DNA from: Conus ventricosus
Lineage: Eukaryota; Mollusca; Gastropoda; Neogastropoda; Conidae
Reading direction: 5' to 3'
Assembly (NCBI GenBank): GCA_018398815.1
Contig: CM031604.1
Span: 52,332,835-52,396,834 of the forward strand
Length of the DNA: 64,000 nt
The notes under the pieces are model-generated. The model saw only the letters and a program-made list of their open reading frames with translations, was not told the origin of the DNA and searched no databases. How positions within the stretch are numbered: the first letter of the stretch is position 1; each line of letters begins with the position of its first letter. This document shows, in pieces, positions 53,628 to 64,000 of the stretch. Made by a program: the position numbers and the translations under genes.

Positions 53628-54150
53628 CTCATTCTACAGCCAAACATCTTGCTGTGTGTTCCACTCAGGTTTACACTGTGTCTCTCACTCTACAGCTGAA
53701 CATCTTGCTGTTTGTTTTGCTCAGGTTTACACTGTGTCTCTCTCATTCTACAGCCAAACATCTTGCTGTGTGTTCCACTCAGGTTTACACTGTGTCTCTC
53801 TCATTCTACAGCGGAACATCTTGCTGTTTGTTCCACTCAGGTTTACACTGTGTCTCTCTCATTCTACAGCGGAACATCTTGCTGTTTGTTCCACTCGGGT
53901 TTACACTGTCTCTCTCATTCTACAGCGGAACATCTTGCTGTTTGTTTCACTCAGGTGTGCACTGTGTCTCTCTCATTCTACAGCTGAATATCTTGCTGTT
54001 TGTTCCACTCAGGTTTACACTGTCTCTCTCATTCTACAGCGGAACATCTTGCTGTGTGTTCCACTCAGGTTTACACGGTGTCTCTCACTCTACAGCGGAA
54101 CATCTTGCTGTTTGTTTCACTCAGGTGTGCACTGTGTCTCACCTAACTCT
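53628..54150 (+). repeat. Minisatellite, 56-58-bp unit, 9 copies
   Basis: Unit CTACAGCGGAACATCTTGCT followed by GTTTGTTCCACTCAGGTTTA and CACTGTGTCTCTCTCATT. Units are 54-58 bp. Long open frames through it (up to 290 codons) come from the repeat. Each unit contains both a pyrimidine-rich TCTACAG and a CTCAGGTTTA. Confidence 0.95.
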
Positions 54151-54814
54151 GTCTCAACTGCAGCACATGTAGTCATTACTTCTTCATTTCAATTCTTTCG
54201 CTGTTTTCCTTGTGTTATGAGTGGATTCAGGACTGACATGTCTTTAACCATCTGCATTTAGTTATCACCATCCCCGCTCCTTGTTTTTCTCCTTGTTTCA
54301 ATGCTGCTGTCTCACCTCTTATACTGTGCACATCAAACGGGAATGGGGACCTAAAATCAGGAGTCCAGGGCGAGCTTGAGAGCTTGAGTTCCAGTCCAGC
54401 CAAGACCTCAAGGATCTTGGTTTTGGATTCTGAAGCGCAAGGCATTCATGATCACAGGGATGAGGTGTGAACAGTTCCGTCTTTTCGTTGTACAGCTGAG
54501 ATTCAAAATTTGACATCCGCTATGATACTTTTCTGTTGTGATGTGGCAACTAAGTAGTGGGAATATAAACACTGTCCAGAGTGGACAGTAGCTGTGCATT
54601 CTGTAGAGTCTGTTATGGTCTTTATGATTGTATCAAGATTGTTTTGCTGAACCAGTTCAGTTTGGGATTTCTTCCTTTTTTTCATTGCATCGTGTCTCGA
54701 GTGTGTTAAATATACGAGTGGTTCCTTGATTGAATGATGATTTTTGCTGCTTAGTGCATGGATTTTGCACTGTTGTGAACACCTCTCCCCTCACCCCCTG
54801 CCATGAGCATGCAT
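54151..54814. other. Unassigned region
   Basis: No named repeat or exon seen. Confidence 0.5.
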
Positions 54815-54818
54815 ACAC

Positions 54819-54862
<44 letters not shown>

Positions 54863-54867
54863 TGCGC

Positions 54868-54907
<40 letters not shown>

Positions 54908-54910
54908 CGC

Positions 54911-54950
<40 letters not shown>

Positions 54951-54957
54951 CATGCGC

Positions 54958-55003
<46 letters not shown>

Positions 55004-55006
55004 CGC

Positions 55007-55061
<55 letters not shown>

Positions 55062-55062
55062 G
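54815..55062. repeat. (CA)n array with periodic GCATGCGCAA interruptions
   Basis: Five (CA)n blocks separated by CGCATGCGCAA or CATGCGCAA at about 54859, 54905, 54949 and 55000, giving a higher-order unit of about 45-50 bp. Confidence 0.95.
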
Positions 55063-55089
55063 CACATGCACACATTTCATTCTGAAACG

Positions 55090-55685
55090 CACATACACTT
55101 AAACACACAATACATTTGCAATCGAATCAGTACTGATTTTAAGCTAATTGCTCAAGAAAGATGTAATGCGGAGACAATATTTTGGTTCTCGTCATTGCTG
55201 TTGCTTTTTTTAGTATAAATGTATGGTTGTTATCATTAGTGTTGATGAAGTTTCTGTTCTTGTGATTTGTTTTTACATTCACTAAAATCAATAGAGTGTT
55301 GTACAAAAAGTATTCCATAACTGTTAACAGGCGATCCTCTTTATCTGGGGGCTCAGTTTATAAATCTTTCATGCAGGTGTGTAAAGGAACATTTGTTTTC
55401 CTTCCGTAGGAAATCTTGCACTGTTACCACTGTGCAATAATGGCGATATGGTTGCCACTAGCCCTGAAGCAGAAATTTTTGAGTGGAAATTTTCAGAATT
55501 CCAAAACTAACTTATTAATCGCTCTTCAGATTCATGCAAATCCATATAGAAGGTCACAGGAATATGACTGTCATAACTTTTCTGTGTATGTTTATCGTTT
55601 TCAAGTCAGCGCCTTTATAATTTATTTTGCAACTTTGATCTGGTTTGCCATTACATGCTATTTTATTTCAGTGCCATTTGAGTAT
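55090..55685. other. Unassigned region
   Basis: AT-rich; the 98-codon frame at 55416-55712 has no recognisable domain and I do not call it. Confidence 0.5.
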
Positions 55686-55702
55686 AAAGCTTTATTCCCA
55701 GC

Positions 55703-56503
55703 CAACTGCTGACGTGGTTAGCATTGCAGATTGCCGTTTGAGAAGTCAGTCAGTTTGATTCCCATCAGAGCTCTTTATATGCGGGATTTTTTTTGCCCCA
55801 ACTGGCACCTGCTCAGAGTTGAGTTTGCTATGGAATCACACAGTTGAGTTTCATCCACTGAACGGATGCAGTTCTGAGAGTGTTGCTCCAATCTCCTGAT
55901 CAGTGCTGCAGGCATCTGTACCTGTCAGGCCCGGATGATGCTGAGATGTGTTATGAAAGAAGTGTACAGTGTAACCCTGTCATGCAGTCTCAGACCAAGA
56001 TTGACTTCTGCAACATCATCTTCATCATTCTCATCATCTTCATCATCCTTATCCTCACCGATCAACATTAAAAGTATCAAATTCTGTGACCCTGCTCTCA
56101 TGGTGACCACAGTTTCCAATTCCTGTCCACATCTCTGCCCTTGGTGTGTTCATATGCAGGTCAACATCAGCAGCAGATTCATGGGGAAAGTCAGTGAATG
56201 GATGTGGTGGCGCCCTCTTGACAGGGAAGTTCATTCACACTAAACTTTGTAACGAAGCAGTTATTTTCATCAGTAGGGGGTTTACGAGGTTATGTTGGAT
56301 CGGAACAGGCACTTCTAGACACCGCTGAAGTGAGTCCGCAGCAGTGCAGTGTCTCCTCCAGTGGGTTGCCTTATAATGATTTGACATTGACTGTTCCCTG
56401 TGGATTGCCGGTGCTTGAACAGACAGAATGAGCGGCATGGGGTGATGCCTCCGACGTGGCACGGAAGGTGGGACAGCGAGAAATAAAAGTGAAAATTAAC
56501 AAG
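55703..56503 (+). mobile_element. Composite tRNA-headed SINE, older copy
   Basis: Same order as 39709-40572: degenerate tRNA head (GCTGACGTGGTTAGCATTGC), middle block (CAGAGTTGAGTTTGCTATGG), 3' block (GGATGTGGTGGCGCCCTCTT, CGCAGCAGTGCAGTGTCTCC). Imperfect direct repeats AAAGCTTTATTCCCAGC (55686-55702) and AAAGCTGTAGTCCCAGC (56504-56520) flank it, 15 of 17 identical. Confidence 0.82.
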
Positions 56504-56520
56504 AAAGCTGTAGTCCCAGC

Positions 56521-57400
56521 TATTTGAAAGAAACATATTCAACAGCAAGAAGATGATGGTTATGCCTTATATTGTGGATGTTTCCTGGTGTGTTGAGAAA
56601 AGTTGATGGAGTAAGAATGTAAAAGGACTAGTCTTCAAAGTTTGGGACTCTGGTGGGTCATTTTGAAATGTTCTTTTTTAAAAAATAAAAATGTTTTTAT
56701 TGTTATTTTATTGATGGGAATTGAAAAAAACAACACCCAAACATCTCAGGACTGAGACCATAGAAGAAAATTACCTTTATATCTGAGTCATCACTTCATA
56801 TCTGCAAAATCATAAAGATCTTTTCCATGGAAGCAGGAGAATACATTTTAAAAATGCAGATCTATTTCCTTGATTGTTCAACAGTAGAAAATGGGAACAT
56901 TTTGGAATCTGATCCAGCGACCTGTTTCAGCACCATTTGTTGAATGGTGTCAGAAAAAAGAAATGGAACAGCCGGATGCTGTCGTTGTCAGACACGGAAA
57001 GTCACACCACATGTGAAGGAACATGTGCTAGTAGATCCTCTGAAGCGCTGACCATAGCCCGTTGAAATGTATGGAGGAGTAGTAACAAGATGAGAGATGC
57101 AGACAGTGTGCGATGATACACATTTGCAGCAAATATGTTGTTGAAATATTCTGTAGAGGAGACAGTTGCTGATGTTGATTGGAATTGGAATTGTAATGAG
57201 AATGATGTGGAGATGTTGATTTATTGTGTTGTACACTGTGTTTTCTGTTGACTTTTTCTGTTGACTTGGTGTTTATCTGCTTGTCTGTTTATTAGCATGG
57301 TTTATTTCTTTGCATGCAGGTGTTGCCTGCAGTGCAAGATCTGTTGGGGACAGGGGGTGGGGGTGAGGGGATGTCAGTGTGTGAGTGTGTCTGTGTTTGT
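56521..57400. other. Unassigned region
   Basis: AT-rich; nothing recognised beyond a short G/GT-rich stretch near 57350-57400. Confidence 0.5.
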
Positions 57401-57422
57401 GTGTCCTTCAGCAAGACAAGTC

Positions 57423-57844
57423 TTCTTCTTCTTCTGCGTACACAGGCTGATACTCCTGCGAACACTCCCTGTATAGACAGGCAAGGATTAATCCTATCTA
57501 CCCAACAAAGGGAGTGGAGTTTTGTGTGTATGACCGTTTTTTATCCCGCCATTAAGGCAGCCATACTCCAGCTTCGGGGAAGGAGCATGCTATGTGTAAC
57601 GTGTCATCCATACCAATGGCCAAACTGGCCTTCTCTTCAGAAAGTTGGTGATGGGATTTTAAGTGTGTGCAAGATGTTATGCGTGCGTTCACACACGGAA
57701 CCTCGGTTTATAGTCTCATTCGAAGGACTGTATGCGGAATGGAGTCAGAACCAATGTGAACTCCCAGGGAAAAATCCCCCTGTACCGAAACGGCCCGGCG
57801 GAGATTCGAACCTGCAACCCCAAGATTACGAGTCCGGCGCTCTA
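57423..57844 (-). mobile_element. SINE family 1, with perfect 14-bp TSD
   Basis: Flanked by exact copies of CAGCAAGACAAGTC at 57409-57422 and 57845-57858. The minus strand begins inside the tRNA-like head (GTAGAGCGCCGGACTCGTAA, B box GGTTCGAATCTCC), keeps the family body and ends in an (AAG)n tail. The head lacks its first ~18 nt, so the insertion was 5'-truncated at birth. Confidence 0.9.
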
Positions 57845-57959
57845 CAGCAAGACAAGTCAAAACTATTGGGATGGATCATGTCAAATGCGAGAATATCACC
57901 TGCATGATCAGTATCTGCAAGCGATTCAGTTCTTTATGTCATTAACATAAGAACACGCA

Positions 57960-57962
57960 CAT

Positions 57963-57998
<36 letters not shown>
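57960..57998. repeat. (CA)n microsatellite
   Basis: About 19 CA units. Confidence 0.95.
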
Positions 57999-57999
57999 G

Positions 58000-60900
58000 A
58001 AACTAAAGAAAACACTATTCAGTACTAGAGAATAAGCTTACTTCATAGCCATTCATTGTTGGCTAATGAAAGCAGTACCAGCTAGGGGGAGGTAAATTCA
58101 GTTTGTGGTGTTAATGGTCTGAGCTTGCTGGTACTGTGTCCCTTTCTTACATACTGTTGAGTGGGTTTGTTTTTCTGAAATAACATGAAGAAGAAATATT
58201 TAGTGTTATGGCTCTGCAAATGTTTCTGAACATGCATTGTAGAGAAAAAATCCAATTAACAAATTATGGAAGATGATAAGATCACTCTGGCATTCTTTTT
58301 CTTAAATGCCATCGGAGAACTTTTGATTCCGTTTTGACATTTCCTAACACTTTACAAATTTTATTTACCTATGTGTATGTGATTTGTTTTAATGGTTTAG
58401 AGGTGGCACGATTGAATTCTGGTCTTGTTGTGAAATACATATTGATAAAGGATGAAGACATCTGGATCTAATCCCAGGAGAATCATGACATCCCTGTAGG
58501 ATTAAGGGATCCAGGTCTAAACTAAAATGAAATATTAGGAGTGACACACCTTCGATCTGTCTTCAAAGTTTTTCCATTTTTTATTAGAGCTGTTGCAAAT
58601 GACCTTGAGATGTGTTGTCCTTTGATCAGGCTTATGTTAAAAGCTCTTTTGCATGTGGGTTTTGCTAATAAATATTTCTGAATCCAAGACTTTCTGTATG
58701 TATGCGTGAAATTTGCGATTTCTTTTTTTCCTTTTTCTTTCAAGGATTCATTCGTGTATTTTTAAGTTTTATATTGTTTTGTCTGATCAACGGTGTCAAA
58801 AACACATGTGTTTATTTCTATATGCAAGTAAAGGTGAGATGAGAAGTCAAAATGTTAATGTCAACTTTTTAAAGACGGTGACACACATCACACCCCCACT
58901 GACAAAATAACAACAGAAAACTTTTTCTTTTTTTATTCACATGAAAAAAAAAAAGAATTGAGCAACTGGCTACTTCTGAATAATTTTGTGGCCTACTGTA
59001 GTCTTCAGCAAATGGCAACAAAAAAAACAACAACAAAGTAACATCAGACACATGTAAAATAATGTGAAACATGTATAGAAAATTAAATCTATCTGCTACA
59101 GATTATGACACAAGAGTGGTGCTTTAATACTGCTTTGTGCTGTAGTCGATTTACATGTGTACAGTTGCCTTCACTCTTCCTATCCAAGATAACCCAAATT
59201 TACATGTAGTACATTACATTGTAATACTGAAGTCCCTGGACAGTAGACAGCACTGTCAAAACAAATTCACTGCAGTGCAAGAAATCTCCAGATAAATCGA
59301 AAAAGTTTAGTAAACAAACATTTCAAATTAAAACCAAATAAGGTAGTAATGCTGCTAGAAAGTCTCTGAACAAGAAGGATGCTTGCAAGCTTGACAATTA
59401 GAAAGTATATGGAAGAAAAGAAAGATGGAGAAAAATTTTTCTCTTGCTCAGGGCATTACACTATTTCTCATTGTACTAGCTGAAAAAGACTTCGAAACAT
59501 TTCCAGAGGAAGATAGGAAATAGAGTAACACTCTGCCAGACATTACAAGTTTCTCTGTCATGAAATAGAAAGAAACAGAAAAAGATGCACCCGAAGGTGC
59601 GGGCAGAACCCAGAGAAGTACTGTCCTCAACTGCCGAACAAATCAACAGTATTTCACATAATTCCTTCAAATATACTGTTTACATTGATCACGCCAAGAA
59701 TTTCCATGTCTCAGCTCGACAGCCATGAAAAAGTGTGATTTTGTTGTTGTTGTTGCTGGATTTCTCTTGCAGTACCATGAATTCTTTACCCTGGGTACCA
59801 ACTGGGGAATGATTTCCAGTGTCAGGTTAGGTCCAACAACGCCCCATTTTGCAAACTTTGAATGCGTATGTGGGATTAAATATCACAGCAATGGTATCAT
59901 GTGCTTCCTCATTATGAGATAATCAGCTTTGCACATGAACATATTATTAGTCAAGATCAGATCAACAAAATGTACAACAACAACAACAAGACATTCATTC
60001 AAGTTTGAATTGAAGTATAACACATTTGAAAGCAAAAGATATCGTTGCAAATACTCTGTGGAAATCCGTGTTTTTTGAATGAACAAAATGTCTATCAAAA
60101 TGAAAAAAAAAGAAATACACAGAATATATCATAAATTTCCCATGTTTCAGTCACATGGACAATGATGTAAGTGAACTCCACAGCAAAAAAAAAAAAAATA
60201 GCCAACGAAACTAGCAAGGTGCTAGAATATCTACATAGTGGGCACTTTTGGTTAAATCACTTGCAAAAGCATATGAAAAAACGAAAATATGGCATGACAT
60301 TAATTTATTATTCTGTGTTTGCATAAGCAGTGACTTTATTGAGCGATACCAAGAAATATGGCATGATAACTTCGTGCATTTTGTGTGTATTTTGTGTAAT
60401 TGTTTAACTGAATTGGACAATATGGCAAAATTATCTGTATGTACATATGTGAGGTAAACTATGATTTTCACTTGAATATCTAGTAACAGCGTTTTTCCTG
60501 CCACAAGCATTGAAACCAGCCTGATCAATAGTGTGTCGTAAGTGTAACAATTAAGGTGACATAGTCTGAAATGGGACACGCTTTAAACTGTCTGAGCTTG
60601 ATTGACTTTAGAAAAGAAGCATCAACTGTGATAGTTTATAAAGCAACACATTAACCCTTTACACAGGCGTGCAAAAATGCACTCTGACATATATTTTCCA
60701 ATTCTGGTGGCTGTATGCTCACTGTCTCTCTCGAAAATATGATGATGAAGTTCATATTAGGTTTCAAAGCAAAAATATTGCCATGATAAAGTTATTTGGC
60801 AGAATTGTTCTGTTGTCTCCTGCATTTTATTTACACATAGATTCAAAATGAATATATTGCTGAATTCCAATTCATATCCATATAAGGAGGTAAACATTTA

Positions 60901-61770
60901 TTTTCTTTAATCCAAGACATGCTGAACATGATCTTTTTTCTTTTTTTTTCAATTTTTCTTGTTTCCAAAGCTGGATTGTCAGGGACTGTCCCTTTTTCAT
61001 CACAGCACAATCAGGTCGGGTAGAGTTCATAAGGCATTGGTCATTTTTCTGTTTGATCACCATACTGTTGTGATTAAAACAAAATGAGTTATCACTTTCA
61101 TTAAGCGGGTGAATGCATAGAGAAAAGGGTGCAGTATTGGTTCTTTGGATTCAGTAAACCTTACAGGAAATATTTTTCTTCTTTCTTTTTTTGTAAATAA
61201 ACATGTTAGTATTTAGCAGCAGTTTTCCACATCACATATGTTAAAAATTTTCTACCGTAAGATTTCTTAATAATCATTTGTTGGCAAAAGTGCTTGGCAG
61301 TCTTTGAACATACAAACACAACAAATTTGGCATCAATTTAATAGTGAAAAAAAAAAAAATGCATCTGTACAATCACAACCTTTCGTAAAATTTGTGTCGT
61401 GTTTGTTGTCCATATAAACACAATTTCATAGACTTGTTTTAAATTATCTGTCAATGTATTTGAGACATGATGACATTATGTGATATAGCTCTTTGATTCA
61501 GATGACACAAAAATGTTAAAAGGCAAAGTGTCATCAATGAAACATTCTATCAACTAAGGGTCATGTCACTTGTTTTCCAATGCGGATCTTTCTCTCTCTC
61601 ACTTTCTTTCTTTTTTTAAAAATATTTTATTATTGACATTCTTTTTTCTGCCTTGGGTTGCATATCATGGCCCAAGTAACTTTTAATTTATAAGCCAAAG
61701 AAATTGTTGGTTTTTGCACACACAGATATTTTGATATTCTGAAATATTCACTGAAAATAAAATGATGTTG
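58000..61770. other. Unassigned region, possible 3' UTR of a minus-strand gene
   Basis: 3.8 kb of AT-rich sequence without coding signal, microsatellite or named repeat. The part near 61626-61631 has AATAAA on the minus strand, about 140 nt past the candidate stop codon at 61771-61773. Confidence 0.4.
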
Positions 61771-61955
61771 TTACAGTAAATCTCCAGTCTGACTAAGAAC
61801 CAACTGATGAATTATGGGAAAAGAAACATATCCTTGTCGGACATATCTCTTGTCGTTTGCAGTCATTTGAGCATTGAAGACAGATGCATCCATAATCCTC
61901 TGACCTGGTTCATAATGCATGGCCTTGCACTGTCGATGACAAAATGAACAATAAT
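61771..61955 (-). CDS. Candidate terminal coding exon, unidentified gene
   Basis: Minus-strand frame of 60 residues plus TAA, entered in phase 1 after a good acceptor (TTATTTTATGCAG at about 61968-61956). The sequence has a Cys cluster (YCSFCHRQCK) and the segment NAQMTANDKRYVRQGYVSF. It looks like ordinary conserved protein rather than repeat, and it joins in frame to the candidate exon at 62117-62213. I do not recognise the family and give no function. A minus-strand AATAAA lies about 140 nt downstream. Confidence 0.38.
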
Positions 61956-62116
61956 CTGCATAAAATAATGGGGGGAAAGAACAAAAAAAGGCAGGGCCAA
62001 CTTGACACATTTTCCCCAACACTCAAACGGATCAGACCGATGGGAATAATGCCTCCAGTCATGGATGAAACGAGCGGCTGTTGATGCCTAGGAACGGGAC
62101 AGTTACTTCAGAGTAC

Positions 62117-62213
62117 CACTCCAGTTGATTGGGTTGAAGCGTAACACCTCTCGGTCGTATCGGTTCTCTTGCTGGCGATCTACTTTCCGCTGTTGCCACT
62201 GGTTCCCCATAAA
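62117..62213 (-). CDS. Candidate penultimate exon, unidentified gene
   Basis: 97 nt, phase 0 to 1, with acceptor GTGTACAG and a weak donor (AGTG|gtactc). It encodes a basic, polar peptide (QWQQRKVDRQQENRYDREVL, then RFNPINWS). Without splicing the same frame stops 12 nt later (TAA at 62107-62105), so it could be a last exon instead. The 161-nt intron to 61955 is short. Upstream exons would lie beyond the LINE that follows or outside the window. Confidence 0.33.
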
Positions 62214-62415
62214 CTGTACACATATCACAGGGAAAGATTTTGTACAGAGATTCTGGTGAGAAAGGAAGGTGTTCAAAATAGATGACCTGTATTGATGGAG
62301 CATGATATATGAATTGCAAATTGAAATAAAACATCTTCCTCGAGCATACTGAGAACCGGGTGAAAATTTCAAATGTGTGGGCTTTCAATGCTCACTTAAA
62401 GGGGATGCTGTATAT

Positions 62416-62418
62416 TTT

Positions 62419-62458
<40 letters not shown>

Positions 62459-64000
62459 TAATGGGCACACATAAAGAAAGTATTTCACTGGACAACAGCG
62501 ACATTATTTACAAACATCAAACGAAGTCATGTAACATGTCACATAGTGTCCTCATAAATACATCATGACATTAAGAAAATACGTTACATAATCATATTTC
62601 AGTCTTATTGTTCATTTGATGCCCAAGGTCACGGACAACACTCAAAAAGAAGGAAATTATATTCTATTATATTACATTATTCTTGTATTAGTGGTATGTA
62701 AGGAAACCATTTTGTCCGTATTCTGCATAATTCTCTCCATCGAGTACATGTGTTTCTCAATTTTATGTCTATAGCATAATTCCTTTAGAAACATTATTAG
62801 GTTGGGTTTCATCTTATTAATTCTACATTTGTATATGAAATATTTTCCCATTAAAATGATTAAGTCTAACATATCATCTGTTTTTGTTTTCTCATCAGTG
62901 CCAAACAATATAAGCCTACATCAAATACAATCTTTCACAGTGTGAACACTTACTTTTTAGAGTATTTCAAGTTGTTTCCAGAAAGTAGGTCCCAAATTCA
63001 CATTCCCCACAAGTAGTGACTAATCGAATCTTTCTCTCTATTACAAAAGTTACACATGTCACTATCCACAACCTGCATTCTTTTCAAAATACTGTTGTTA
63101 CTAAAATTCGGGTGACATATTTTAAGCTGAACCATTTCAGTTTTATTTCTTTTATTTTCTTAATTCTTTTCAGTACGTCTGTCCAATTAATAGGTATATT
63201 AAGGCGCTGTTCCCATTTCATAAAAGAGCTGATGTTTAAAACTTCAATGTCTTCTATCATAATATCATAGTGAATGCGTGCCCCTTTAGTGGCGCTACAA
63301 TTTTTTGTAACGCTAATGTTCTGTCATTACTGGTATACTGTCGAGTTTTTATTGACTTTTTCTTCACTAGTCTTTTATTGATTGTACGCAACTTATGTAA
63401 TTTAGAAAATTGACCTCAAATCCCACTTCTCGGGACAGTGTGTGACGGCTTATAAAGTTACCATTGTCGTCAAGTAAATGTTTAACCAAAAATATATTTT
63501 CTTCATCCATTTTTTGTAAAAAAACGGTTTATTTCCCACTTTGAACTTTTCGTTACAAAAAATAGGTTCAATAGCTAGATCTGTGTTATTTTTTAATTCT
63601 GCACGGTTGCAAAAAAATTTATATGCCTGAAAAACATCTCTCCAAAAATTATTTATTTTGCTTTGTACAAATCTATCTGGTCCATATGAATCAAGGGCAT
63701 CGATTTCAGGACATAATGAATTAGTACTGTTTTCCATTTACAATTTTGCACGTATACTTTCCTAATCCAGGCGATTTTTAAGGCTTGGATATATCTTAAG
63801 ATTAGGTATACCTACCCCTCCTTTCCAAATATTTTGCACAGAATATTTTCTTTTAATTTTATCATTTTTGTTGTTCCAAACAACTTGAAACACATATTTT
63901 GCAACATATCTATCTGAGATCGAGGGTTGGGCAGGAGATCCACAAAATACAAGTTTTGATAGCACTAATGATTTTTAAAGCACTGCTATTCTACCTAGAG
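62416..64000 (-). mobile_element. L1/Tx1-like LINE, 3' portion, running off the window
   Basis: The minus strand ends in an A-tail (T-run 62416-62450). Coding remnants from the window edge inward: SKLVFCGSPAQPSISDRYVA then FQVVWNNKNDKIKRKYSVQ and GGVGIPNLK (63965-63765), the 'WNxKxPKIKxxxL...GGLxxPDL' region of L1-type RT; then RFVQSKINNFWRDVFQAYKF (about 63680); then INWTDVLKRIKKIK and a CNFC...H zinc-binding block (about 63030). The last frame ends at 62672. Several frame changes, but long readable stretches suggest moderate age. Confidence 0.78.

Noticed and set aside
53628..54150. CRISPR-like array (regular repeats)
   Set aside because: Repeats are contiguous with no unique spacers, and the genome is eukaryotic.
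53300..54172. 290-codon open frame as a secreted repeat protein
   Set aside because: The frame exists because the 58-bp minisatellite lacks stops; three frames are open across it, with no codon bias.
54657..55218. His/Thr and Val/Cys repeat proteins in CA arrays
   Set aside because: Pure dinucleotide translation; the same happens at every CA/GT microsatellite in the window.

Overview
The window looks like nuclear DNA of an invertebrate animal, most likely a mollusc and plausibly a marine gastropod. The evidence is an intron-split metazoan gene, long CA/GT and GA microsatellites, tRNA-derived SINEs, Penelope-like elements (PLEs) with GIY-YIG domains, a DIRS-like element, a Tc1-like transposon and several LINE families. 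No species marker is present, so the clade is inference. No prokaryotic genes, rRNA or CRISPR arrays were seen.

The one confidently identified host gene is TMEM43 (LUMA), on the + strand from 16884 to 49848. Eleven coding exons join with consistent splice phases into a 408-codon frame ending in TAG. Only a short 5' end, upstream of a good splice acceptor at 16884, is missing. Intron 1 of this set is 21.4 kb (17049-38485) and is a nest of mobile elements. The later introns are 0.5-2.5 kb and hold SINEs, microsatellites and minisatellites.

Layout. 1-8.2 kb: a decayed minus-strand PLE between inverted arms, a 1.1-kb polypurine tract, and a Tc1-like element whose empty site survives in a neighbouring repeat copy. 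8.2-16.9 kb: microsatellites, SINEs and an RNase-H-bearing LINE (10.7-13.1 kb). 17.1-25.2 kb: an inverted PLE pair, one arm split by a 5.7-kb DIRS-like retrotransposon. 25.2-37.7 kb: a 5.63-kb unit present twice in tandem; each copy holds a 3.7-kb palindrome of two head-to-head PLE halves plus a LINE RNase H fragment. 38-49.8 kb: the remaining TMEM43 exons with interspersed SINEs. 49.8-58 kb: 3' UTR, LINE fragments, a 9-copy minisatellite and more SINEs. 61.8-62.2 kb: two candidate terminal exons of an unidentified minus-strand gene. 62.4-64 kb: the 3' part of an L1/Tx1-like LINE.

The most interesting signal is a set of hammerhead-ribozyme-like motifs at PLE ends, often as mirrored pairs. The copy at 36004-36050 satisfies the hammerhead core with paired stems I and II and a self-complementary stem III. 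Copy 1 of the tandem unit has many homopolymer indels relative to copy 2, so assembly or polishing artefact must be considered for the 25-37 kb structure. A composite tRNA-headed retroposon of about 0.86 kb is supported as one unit by a perfect 15-bp target-site duplication.
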